Position numbers and translations under genes: made by a program. 9,918 bases of DNA from an uncultured Flavobacteriales bacterium. GTDB taxonomy: Bacteria; Bacteroidota; Bacteroidia; Flavobacteriales; Flavobacteriaceae. The stretch covers positions 1-9,918 of the forward strand of contig CAJVXR010000057.1 in the NCBI GenBank assembly GCA_913009535.1. The letters run 5' to 3'. Below are positions 1-7,960 of this stretch, one piece after another. How positions within the stretch are numbered: position 1 is the stretch's first letter; each line of letters opens with the position of its first letter. Under the pieces are notes generated by a model. It was not told where the DNA came from and did not search any database. It saw only the letters and a program-made list of their open reading frames with translations.

Positions 1-2506
1 TAGATTCTTCCCCTTCAACAAATACGTTTGCAGGGTATCTAAAATATTGGCCTCTACTAATTGAATTTCCAAAATAGAATCTTCTATCAGTTAAAACTCC
101 ATTTTCATAAAAACCTAGTAAAGGCTGTGATTCTAGGTTTACTATTTGAGTTTTATTAAATGAAATATTTCCACCAAAACTAAGTTCAAAATCATCTCTT
201 GAAATAGGAGTGAAATTCAGTGCAAGTTCAATACCTTTATTGGTTATGGATCCTTTATTAACTAAAATTCGTGTAAATCCAGAAGATGGAGGAATTTCCG
301 AGTTTTGTAATAAATCCTTCGTCAATTTATCATACACATCAATATTTCCAGAAATAACACCGTTTAATGTAGTAAAGTCCACACCAAAGTTTGTTTGTTC
401 AGTTGTTTCCCATGTTAAATCGGGATTTGATAAATTCTGAAGTGCAATTGGAACATTGGTACCTCCATCCGCATTTCCATATAAATTAGAAACTCCATAA
501 TTAGATAAACTACCATAAGGACCAATCCCATGATTTCCAATCTGACCCCATCCAGCTCTAAATTTTAAACTTTCAAAAATATCTAAATTTTGAATAAAAC
601 GCTCATTTCCAGCATTCCAAGCAAAAGCTAAGGATGGAAATACTCCGTATCTGTTATTTTCAGCAAACTTTGAAACTCCGTCACGTCTAATAGTGGCTGT
701 TAAAATATACTTATTATCAAAAGTGTAATTAACACGTCCTAACATGGAAAAGATCTGTTGATCCCCTTTTATAAATGTTAAAGGTCTAGTAATCACATTT
801 CCATAAGCTGGTTGATTTATTGTAAATTGCATTGTAAGGAAATCTTCAACTGCATAAATACTGTTTTCTACATTTCTTACGTCGTAAGTTAAACCAACCA
901 TAGCATTAACTCTATGTCTTCTATTAAACTTTCTATTAAATCTTACTATATTGTTAAACTGATGTGTTTTAGCATTTATAGTACTTATTTGTAATGTTCC
1001 ATTGGAGTTTAAACCTTGAAAAGTACTAAGACCATAGAATCGTCTTCTATCTTTTATTCGAATATTACCTCCGTATTTGATTTGGTAGGATAAACCCTTA
1101 ACTGGAAGCTTATAGGTAAGACCTATAGAACCTATAAAACGCATTTCTTTAGAAATATCAGAAAAGTCTTTTTGCCAAGCAAATGGATTAGTAGTATAGT
1201 TACCTTCTGACGTAACATCATTTAAGTCATGGTCAATAATTGGTCTGTATGCAATAACATTTCTTACAAAACTTGTATTACCACCACCTAATAAATCACC
1301 ACCTTCAGCAAAGTTTCCGCTGTTCATAAAACCACTTATACGTGCTTGTAATTTAAGATTATCGTTAAGATCTTGGTTTAAATTAATTCGAATATCACTA
1401 CTTTTAAATGTAGATTTTCTAACAACCCCTTTTTGATTATCAAAACCTAGAGATATATAATAATTTCCATTTTCTCCGCCTCCAGATGCAGAAGCTCCAA
1501 ATTTCTGACTAAAATTATCTCCATAAATTTCATCTTGCCAGTTGTATTGATCAGTAGGTCTTACGGGTCCTTGTCCTTCACGTCCAATAAAAATACTATC
1601 GCCAGAGAAAGAATATCTAGGTAGAAAACCATTTATTCCATCTAATTCATTAATATATTCTGCAAAACCAAATGCATCTAATACATCAATTTTGTTAGTT
1701 GCTGACCTTAATGAATTAGTAAGAAAAGCACTTATTTTAGCTTTTCCACTGGTTCCTTTTTTAGTAGTAATTAAAACAACTCCATTAGCTCCTCTTGATC
1801 CGTAAATAGCAGTTGCGGATGCATCTTTTAGAACTTGAATACTTTCTATATCACGTGGATTGATACCATTTAAACCATTTTGAGTCATTTGACCAGTATT
1901 TCCTCCACCAGTGGGAAGAACATCTTCGCCTGCAGAAGAAATAATAATTCCGTCGATAACATAAAGAGGTTCATTATTACCTCTTAAACTGCTTGTACCT
2001 CTAATCTTAACACTAATTCCAGAACCTGGGGTAGCGCTGTTTTGTATAACTTGTACTCCTGATGCTCTACCCTGGAGAAGCTGATCAACTGAATTAGATT
2101 GTGTAGCAACTTCGTCAGACACTGCAACCGAAGATATAGAACCTGAAATATCTTTTTTAAGAACTGTTCCATAACCGATAACAACAACTTCATCCAATTG
2201 GTCGGTATCAGTTTGAAGGTTTATTGAAAATGTTGATTCTATTGAAACATCAACTTCTTCTGTATCATAACCTATGTACGAAAGAATAAGAGTTTGATTA
2301 TTATCATCAGGGATTGATATTGTAAAATTTCCATCAAAATTCGTGACGGCTCCTAAATTATTAGAGTCTTTTACTTGTATAGTAACTCCTGGAAGTGGAA
2401 TTCCAAATTCATCATTAACACTACCTGTAATTGTTTTCGATTGAGAAAAAATTAGAAAAGGAATAAAAGCTAATAATAATATAGAATTTTTTAAAAATTT
2501 CTTCAT
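1..2506 (-). CDS. SusC-like TonB-dependent outer-membrane receptor, 3' end beyond window
   Basis: SusC-family transporter that imports oligosaccharides across the outer membrane, normally paired with a SusD lipoprotein. I translated the minus strand from the ATG at 2506 to the window edge: 835 codons, no stop and no frameshift. Residues 1-21 form a signal peptide ending IFSQS. Residues about 23-104 resemble a carboxypeptidase-D-like regulatory domain (GVTIQVKD, DGNFTISIP, LSYIGYDT). DEVVVIGYGT at 105-114 is the motif that precedes the plug in SusC proteins. The plug follows to about 250, with VKIRGTSSLRGNNEPLYVID, IESIQVLKDASATAIYGSRG and ANGVVLITTKKG. Beta-barrel strands fill the rest. Full-length family members are about 1000-1100 residues, so roughly 200 C-terminal residues are missing. 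It is transcribed divergently from the HTCS gene, the usual arrangement for a PUL transporter under that regulator. Family assignment is firm; the substrate is unknown, though the neighbouring sulfatase suggests a sulfated glycan. Confidence 0.96.
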   Translation of the reverse strand, partial: MKKFLKNSILLLAFIPFLIFSQSKTITGSVNDEFGIPLPGVTIQVKDSNNLGAVTNFDGNFTISIPDDNNQTLILSYIGYDTEEVDVSIESTFSINLQTDTDQLDEVVVIGYGTVLKKDISGSISSVAVSDEVATQSNSVDQLLQGRASGVQVIQNSATPGSGISVKIRGTSSLRGNNEPLYVIDGIIISSAGEDVLPTGGGNTGQMTQNGLNGINPRDIESIQVLKDASATAIYGSRGANGVVLITTKKGTSGKAKISAFLTNSLRSATNKIDVLDAFGFAEYINELDGINGFLPRYSFSGDSIFIGREGQGPVRPTDQYNWQDEIYGDNFSQKFGASASGGGENGNYYISLGFDNQKGVVRKSTFKSSDIRINLNQDLNDNLKLQARISGFMNSGNFAEGGDLLGGGNTSFVRNVIAYRPIIDHDLNDVTSEGNYTTNPFAWQKDFSDISKEMRFIGSIGLTYKLPVKGLSYQIKYGGNIRIKDRRRFYGLSTFQGLNSNGTLQISTINAKTHQFNNIVRFNRKFNRRHRVNAMVGLTYDVRNVENSIYAVEDFLTMQFTINQPAYGNVITRPLTFIKGDQQIFSMLGRVNYTFDNKYILTATIRRDGVSKFAENNRYGVFPSLAFAWNAGNERFIQNLDIFESLKFRAGWGQIGNHGIGPYGSLSNYGVSNLYGNADGGTNVPIALQNLSNPDLTWETTEQTNFGVDFTTLNGVISGNIDVYDKLTKDLLQNSEIPPSSGFTRILVNKGSITNKGIELALNFTPISRDDFELSFGGNISFNKTQIVNLESQPLLGFYENGVLTDRRFYFGNSISRGQYFRYPANVFVEGEES

Positions 2507-2717
2507 TGTATGATTTTGTTTATTATAAAATAAAAGTATGAAATATAATTTCTTTAACAGGGTAATAATTTGTAACGCATTGCACAAATAATATAATATT
2601 TGAAGCAAAAATTAAAATCACTGATGATTGAAGGAAAAAAAGTAAATAATTATTGATTTATATATTTAAATTATTAAAAAAAATTTTAATTTACCAAATG
2701 ATTACTTTCATCAACAT
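2507..2717. promoter_or_regulatory. Divergent promoter region between the susC-like and HTCS genes
   Basis: This 211-bp gap separates two genes transcribed away from each other, so it must hold the promoters for both unless one is read from elsewhere. It is extremely AT-rich and encodes nothing recognisable. I looked for the Bacteroidota promoter pattern (TTTG near -33, TAnnTTTG near -7). The best plus-strand match is weak: TTTG at 2569-2572 and AATATTTG at 2595-2602, with one mismatch in the -7 element and a 22-base spacer that is longer than usual. No convincing match was found toward the susC-like gene. An inverted repeat lies within the region and is listed separately. No Shine-Dalgarno sequence precedes either start codon, as expected in this phylum. 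Confidence 0.6.
2565..2592. repeat. Imperfect inverted repeat, candidate operator
   Basis: The arms ATAATTTGT (2565-2573) and ACAAATAAT (2584-2592) are reverse complements with one mismatch in nine, separated by a 10-base centre (aacgcattgc), which is more GC-rich than its surroundings. The site lies about 58 bases from the susC-like start (2574 to 2506) and about 125 bases from the HTCS start. Its position in a divergent promoter region fits a regulator site, possibly for the HTCS. AraC-type regulators more often bind direct repeats, and AT-rich DNA produces such symmetry by chance, so a regulatory role is only a possibility. Confidence 0.35.
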
Positions 2718-5700
2718 ATGAAAAAAATATTTTTAAATACAACTCTATATATATTATATATATCAATGATTTTTTCAAATCATGGGCAGAATAATTATGA
2801 GTTCATACCTCTTGGTGATAAAATTACTCAAAGTACAATTTCAACCATTATTAAAGATAAAAACGGAATGCTATGGCTAGGGTCATCTGGTGAAGGTATC
2901 TTTAAATACAATAGTTTAGATTTTAAAAACTACAAAAAAGAAAGTAGAAGCAACAATAATAGCCTAAACAGTTCATTTATTCATACTCTTTTTCAAGATA
3001 AAAAAAATAACATCTGGGCTGGAACTCAAGAAGGATTGAATGTATTTGATCGAAATCTAGATAAGTTTAACTCTGTAGACTTAATTGATGGAAATTCTAA
3101 AATTAAATTTGCAGTTCATGCACTAAGACAATTTAATGACAGTATTCTTTTAGTTGGAACCCACGAATATGGTTTGTATAGATTAAATACAAAAACATCT
3201 AAATTTAAAAAAATAATTTATAAATCAGAACAACCAATCTCAAGTCTGCTAATAAATTCGATTATTAAATCTAGTAACGGAAGGTACTTAGTTGGAACGA
3301 ACCATGGTCTTATGATATATGACCATTATAACGAAATTTTACAATTAGCTAAGTTTGATTTAGATAGTAGATACAAGACTATTGAAACATCAATTGAGTC
3401 AATAGTTATTGATAATGATAATTCAATGTGGTTAGGTACATCTGACGAAGGATTAATAAAAGTTTCATCAAAGAATGAAATATACACGATAGAAAACAAA
3501 CCCATAACTAGTAAAAGAATTTTATCACTTTCTCTAAAAGAGAATGGAAATATATTATGTGGCACTGAAAATGACGGATTATTTGAAATACAAAACAATA
3601 GTGAAAGTGTAATAAATTATAAGTTTGATAAAAATATTCAAAATGGAATAAAATCAAATTCTATATGGTCAATTTACACAGACAAGCAAGATAGGGTATG
3701 GCTTGGTTACTATAATAATGGTATTGATGTACATAATGATAATTATAATAAGTTTGAATCATTAAAGAGTATTTCAGGCTATTCAAACTCTTTAAGCTCA
3801 AGTTCTGTTACTGGGATAATTAAAGATAATAAAGAACGACTATGGATTAGTACTTCAGACGGAGGAATAGATGTTTTTAATATAAGAGATAAAGATTTTG
3901 AAAATATAAATGATCCAAGAAATACAATTGCTACGGGCTTAAACAAGGCTGAAACAACTACAATTTTTAGAGATTCAAATGGAAATATTTTTGTTGGAAC
4001 ATGGGAATCAGGATTTTTTATATTACAAAAAAACAGCAGTAATTTTTCAAATATAAACAATGGCAATAGCTCTTTGAAATCTAATAAAGTAATGAGTTTT
4101 GCAGAGGACTCAAAAGGTATTATCTGGATTGGTACATTTTTCAGTGGTCTATACTCATATGACATAAAGAAAAATAAATTAACACATCACAATAGCTTAG
4201 ATTTTAAAAAGTATAACATCAATACTAGTGTCATACGTAAAATAATTATTGATAAAAAAGATAATATTTGGATCGGAACTAGGTCTGGACTGTATCAAAT
4301 AAAAAAAATAAAAAATAACTACAGCATAACTCCTTTTAATGAGAGATTTGAGTCCATCCTTGGTGAAAACGTAAACTATACTATTGTGTTTAGCTTGTTT
4401 GAGGATAAAAATAATGACATATGGATTGGGTCTTTAGATTATGGTCTTTTTAAGTTTAGTTACGATAATGACAAAATAGACTGGTATAACATTGAAAATG
4501 GATTTATTCATGAATCGGTCTCGTCTATTACTCAAGATAAAAATGGAGATATCTGGATTTCAGGCAACAAAGGGCTTTCTAAACTAGATGTATCACAAAA
4601 TTTATTTATTAATTTCAATAAAAACGATGGTTTATTGTCTAATAAGTTTAATTATAATTCTGTTTATAGAGATTCTGAAATATTATATTTTGGCGGGCTT
4701 AATGGAATAAATTTTTTCGATCCAAATGAAATTAAATACAATAAAGAACTGCCTTTAGTTTTCCTCGAAAATTTAAAGTTATCCAACGAACTTGTTACTG
4801 TAAATACAGCTGAATCCCCATTAAAGACTGCTTTAAGTGTTAGTAAAGAACTAACTCTTAGCCACGATCAATCGTTCTTTAGTATTGAATATGTTGGAGT
4901 AAGTCATACCAGAAGTGAAAATAATCAATATGCATATTTTATGGAAGGTTTTGACGAGAAATGGAATTATGTTGATTCAAAAACAAATGCAACATTTACT
5001 AATGTTCCCCCTGGAAATTATACTTTTATGGTAAAAGCTGCTAATAATGATGGTTTATGGAACGAAACCCCAACAAAATTAAATATTAAAATTCTACCTG
5101 CCTGGTGGGAAACCAATGTTGCCTGGTTTTTTTATTTACTAGGCCCTTTATTATTAATGTTTATTTCTTATAGAATTTTTAGTGTTAGGATTAAAGAAAA
5201 GAGAACTTTAAAATTTGAAAGAGAAGAACTTAAACAACTTGAAGCGCTAAATTCTAAGAAAATTCAATTTTTCACTAATATCTCACACGAATTTAGAACT
5301 CCTTTAACACTAATCCTTAATCCATTAAATGATATAATTAAAAGCGATCTAAAAAACTTATCATTAAAAACAAAAAACAAACTAGAGATAATCCACAAAA
5401 ATTCAAATAGATTATCCAGATTAATAAATGAGTTAATGGATTTTAGAAAACTGCAGTTCAATAAAATGTCTGTGAATGCTTCAGAAATTGATTTAATATC
5501 ATTTACTCAAGAAGTTTCTAGTCATTTTGAAGATGAAGCTAATCAAAAAAATATTATTCTTTCTGTTGACTACTCAGAAAAACCAATAATTTTCTGGGGA
5601 GACCCTTCAATGCTTGAAAAAACAATATTTAATTTACTCTCCAATGCATTTAAGGTGACTCCATTAAATGGAATGGTTTCAATAGAAATAAAGAGAACTA

Positions 5701-6830
5701 ATGGGAAAATAAACTTTCCACTAATCCATGAAAATAATCTATCTGAATCTATTGAGATTACTATTGAAGATACTGGCTCTGGAATTAAAGAGGAAAACAT
5801 AAACAAAATATTTGATAGGTTTTATCAAGTAACAGAATTCGACAAACAATATTATGGAGGTACTGGGATTGGCCTAGAGGTTGTAAAGAATTTTATAGAA
5901 CTACATAAAGGTAAAATCGAAGTTTCTAGTAAGTTAGATATAGGTACAAAATTTAAAATATACTTCCCACAGGGAAAAAATCACTTAAAAGAACTAAATC
6001 TTGAAAATGAAAAACAAGAATTAAATAAGAAGACTGAAATTATAACAAATGGTTTTGAGAATCTTGAGAATAAAACTAAAAATAAAACTTTATTAATTAT
6101 TGATGACAACTCTGAACTTAGATCTTATCTTGAAGCTGAACTAAACAATGATTACAATATATTGCTTGCTGAAAATGGTAAAACAGGTTTTGAACTCACG
6201 GACAAACATGTGCCTGATTTAATTATTACAGATGTGATGATGCCAGTAATGGACGGTATAGAGCTGTGTAAAATGATTAAAAATGACATAAGAACTAGTC
6301 ATATTCCAATTATGATGATTACCGCTAAAGGGATGGAAATTGATAAAATTAAAGGAATAGATTCAGGAGCAGATGTTTATTTGCAGAAACCTTTTAATAT
6401 GGATGTTCTAAAATCTCATTTAAAACAGTTAATTAATAGTAGAAAGATTTTATTTAAAAAATATTTTAATGGAATTGATTTTTCAGAAAACACTACATCA
6501 TTAGACCAAGAATTTATGTTAAATGTACTTGCTTACATTAATAACAACATAAATGATAATAATTTAAATGTTGAGAATCTTGCAGAAGAGTTATTATTAA
6601 GTAGAAGTAAGTTATATAGAAAAATTAAAGCATTAACAGGTTTAACTGCTAATGAATTTATAAGAAACATAAGACTAGAGAAGTCAAAAGACTATATAGA
6701 AAATTCAGAATTCTCTATAAGTGAAATTTGTTATAAAGTTGGTTTTTCATCTCCATCATATTTTACAAAATGCTTCAAACTTCAATATGGACTTTTACCA
6801 AAAGAAATTAGAGAAAACAAAGAAGAATGA
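2718..6830 (+). CDS. Hybrid two-component system sensor histidine kinase / AraC-type response regulator (HTCS)
   Basis: One-protein two-component system that senses a glycan fragment in the periplasm and activates PUL transcription. The ATG at 2718 is the first in frame after a stop at 2667. A signal peptide or N-terminal anchor spans residues 1 to about 22. About 14 regulator-propeller repeats follow (residues about 35-670; typical cores NGMLWLGSSGEG, NNIWAGTQEG, NDIWIGSLDYG), enough for two seven-bladed propellers. A Y_Y_Y domain lies at about 725-795 and a transmembrane helix at about 803-823. The HisKA motif ISHEFRTPLTLI places the phosphorylated His at 857. The HATPase has its N-box Asn976, EDTGSGI (Asp1018) and GGTGIGL from 1047. 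The receiver domain (about 1123-1240) has acidic Asp1129/Asp1130, phosphoacceptor Asp1172, Thr1202 and Lys1224. The AraC-type HTH covers about 1265-1370. All key residues are present and the length is normal. The stop overlaps the next gene by 4 bases. The ligand cannot be read from the sequence. Confidence 0.97.
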   Translation: MKKIFLNTTLYILYISMIFSNHGQNNYEFIPLGDKITQSTISTIIKDKNGMLWLGSSGEGIFKYNSLDFKNYKKESRSNNNSLNSSFIHTLFQDKKNNIWAGTQEGLNVFDRNLDKFNSVDLIDGNSKIKFAVHALRQFNDSILLVGTHEYGLYRLNTKTSKFKKIIYKSEQPISSLLINSIIKSSNGRYLVGTNHGLMIYDHYNEILQLAKFDLDSRYKTIETSIESIVIDNDNSMWLGTSDEGLIKVSSKNEIYTIENKPITSKRILSLSLKENGNILCGTENDGLFEIQNNSESVINYKFDKNIQNGIKSNSIWSIYTDKQDRVWLGYYNNGIDVHNDNYNKFESLKSISGYSNSLSSSSVTGIIKDNKERLWISTSDGGIDVFNIRDKDFENINDPRNTIATGLNKAETTTIFRDSNGNIFVGTWESGFFILQKNSSNFSNINNGNSSLKSNKVMSFAEDSKGIIWIGTFFSGLYSYDIKKNKLTHHNSLDFKKYNINTSVIRKIIIDKKDNIWIGTRSGLYQIKKIKNNYSITPFNERFESILGENVNYTIVFSLFEDKNNDIWIGSLDYGLFKFSYDNDKIDWYNIENGFIHESVSSITQDKNGDIWISGNKGLSKLDVSQNLFINFNKNDGLLSNKFNYNSVYRDSEILYFGGLNGINFFDPNEIKYNKELPLVFLENLKLSNELVTVNTAESPLKTALSVSKELTLSHDQSFFSIEYVGVSHTRSENNQYAYFMEGFDEKWNYVDSKTNATFTNVPPGNYTFMVKAANNDGLWNETPTKLNIKILPAWWETNVAWFFYLLGPLLLMFISYRIFSVRIKEKRTLKFEREELKQLEALNSKKIQFFTNISHEFRTPLTLILNPLNDIIKSDLKNLSLKTKNKLEIIHKNSNRLSRLINELMDFRKLQFNKMSVNASEIDLISFTQEVSSHFEDEANQKNIILSVDYSEKPIIFWGDPSMLEKTIFNLLSNAFKVTPLNGMVSIEIKRTNGKINFPLIHENNLSESIEITIEDTGSGIKEENINKIFDRFYQVTEFDKQYYGGTGIGLEVVKNFIELHKGKIEVSSKLDIGTKFKIYFPQGKNHLKELNLENEKQELNKKTEIITNGFENLENKTKNKTLLIIDDNSELRSYLEAELNNDYNILLAENGKTGFELTDKHVPDLIITDVMMPVMDGIELCKMIKNDIRTSHIPIMMITAKGMEIDKIKGIDSGADVYLQKPFNMDVLKSHLKQLINSRKILFKKYFNGIDFSENTTSLDQEFMLNVLAYINNNINDNNLNVENLAEELLLSRSKLYRKIKALTGLTANEFIRNIRLEKSKDYIENSEFSISEICYKVGFSSPSYFTKCFKLQYGLLPKEIRENKEE

Positions 6831-7867
6831 TAGATAAAAATTATTTAATAAGCAGATTTAATTTATTGTTGTTTTTAATAATTTTAAGTTGTAATCCAAA
6901 TACAGAAACAGCTCCAGAGGGGATGGTTTGGATTCCTGGCGGCACATTTTATCAAGGTGCATTAGAAAGTGATTCCTACGCAATGAATCATGAAAAACCC
7001 AGACATGAAGTTAAAGTCAATGGATTTTTTATGGACATTACTGAAGTTACTAATAAAGATTTTAAAAAATTTATTGATCAAACTAACTACATCACTGTAG
7101 CAGAAAGAAAAGTAGAATGGGAAGAAATAAAATCTCAATTACCAGAAAATACAACTAAGCCTCACGATTCAATTTTACAACCAGGGTCATTAGTATTTAA
7201 AAAAACCAAAACCCCACTAAAAAATTTAAATGATTTCTTTCAGTGGTGGAAATGGAAAATCGGAGCTAGCTGGTTAAATGTATCTGGAGAAAATGACAAC
7301 TACTATGATAATGTTTCTGAAAATCTCCCTGTAGTACATGTCTCCTACATTGATGCGTTAGCGTATTGTGAATGGGCAGGAAAAAGATTACCTACTGAAG
7401 CAGAATGGGAATATGCAGCAAGAGCAAATAATAAAAATTATATATATACATGGGGAAATGATGTTAAAAATCTTCATCTTAAAGCCAATACTTGGGACGG
7501 AGAGTTCCCAGTTAACAATAGTTTAAAAGATGGATACGAACGACGATCTCCAGTAAAATCATTTCCAGCAAATAATTTTGGTTTATATGGAATGGCTGGA
7601 AATGTATGGGAATGGACTAGTGATTGGTATAACGTTAATTATTATAATGATTTATCTAAAAATAAAGGAGTTTGTGATAACCCTGGAGGCCCTCTAAGGG
7701 CATATAACCCAAATAACATATACATACAGGAGAAAGTTATAAAAGGAGGTTCATTTTTATGTAATCAGTCTTACTGTAATAGTTACAGAATATCAGCCAA
7801 GATGGGCAGTAGCACAGATTCCTCCTTAGAACATTTAGGATTTAGAACAGTACTAATTCCTAAATAG
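6827..7867 (+). CDS. Formylglycine-generating enzyme (sulfatase-modifying factor) with lipoprotein signal
   Basis: Predicted aerobic, copper-dependent FGE that oxidises the catalytic Cys of type I sulfatases to C-alpha-formylglycine. The 346 residues match the FGE fold from end to end: GMVWIPGGTF at 32, GKRLPTEAEWEYAAR mid-protein, ANTWDGEFPVNN, GLYGMAGNVWEWTSDW, and a C-terminal GGSFLCNQSYC with DSSLEHLGFR. Cys312 and Cys317 have the CxxxxC spacing of the two copper-binding active-site cysteines (Cys336/Cys341 in human FGE), and Ser309 matches the conserved Ser. Asn313 replaces the human His337, as I recall that sequence. These cysteines argue against a structural SUMF1-fold protein such as GldK. 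Residues 1-22 form a lipoprotein signal ending ILSC (Cys22), suggesting a periplasmic or outer-membrane location. The start overlaps the HTCS stop as ATGA, implying one transcript and coupled translation. The likely client is the downstream sulfatase. FGE identity is strong; the exported location is inferred. Confidence 0.93.
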   Translation: MIDKNYLISRFNLLLFLIILSCNPNTETAPEGMVWIPGGTFYQGALESDSYAMNHEKPRHEVKVNGFFMDITEVTNKDFKKFIDQTNYITVAERKVEWEEIKSQLPENTTKPHDSILQPGSLVFKKTKTPLKNLNDFFQWWKWKIGASWLNVSGENDNYYDNVSENLPVVHVSYIDALAYCEWAGKRLPTEAEWEYAARANNKNYIYTWGNDVKNLHLKANTWDGEFPVNNSLKDGYERRSPVKSFPANNFGLYGMAGNVWEWTSDWYNVNYYNDLSKNKGVCDNPGGPLRAYNPNNIYIQEKVIKGGSFLCNQSYCNSYRISAKMGSSTDSSLEHLGFRTVLIPK

Positions 7868-7960
7868 TTGTTAAAAGTAATATTAGCTTCATTATTATCA
7901 TTTTAATAAATAATAATTATATAAAATACATTTAATTTTATAATATAAATATCATAATAA

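Noticed and set aside
210..440. A 76-codon plus-strand open frame inside the susC-like gene
   Set aside because: It is antisense to an unbroken, well-conserved beta-barrel coding frame and shows no recognisable protein.
1984..2193. A 69-codon minus-strand open frame overlapping the susC-like gene in another frame
   Set aside because: The main frame here encodes the conserved SusC plug motifs, so this is a shadow of it.
2673..2690. Palindrome ATTAAAA / TTTTAAT just upstream of the HTCS gene
   Set aside because: It consists only of A/T in an almost pure A/T stretch, where such symmetry is expected by chance; no T-run or motif supports a function.
3779..4165. A 128-codon open frame on the minus strand inside the HTCS gene
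   Set aside because: It lies antisense to the propeller repeats, shows no domain or signal features, and is explained by the repeated, AT-rich composition of the real gene.
6916..6925. Purine-rich AGAGGGG before an in-frame ATG (Met33) of the FGE as the true start
   Set aside because: It abuts the ATG with no spacing, Bacteroidota rarely use Shine-Dalgarno pairing, and starting there would discard a well-formed lipoprotein signal and the ATGA overlap. It is kept only as an alternative in the findings.
6827..7867. GldK/GldJ- or EgtB-type protein instead of an FGE
   Set aside because: The two spaced active-site cysteines, GGSFLC, ANTWDGEFPV and LGFR segments follow true FGE over most of the length.
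7868..7960. Terminator or promoter between the FGE and sulfatase genes
   Set aside because: Only loose AT-rich repeats are visible, with no stable hairpin plus T-run and no TAnnTTTG element, so I treat the genes as probably one transcript.
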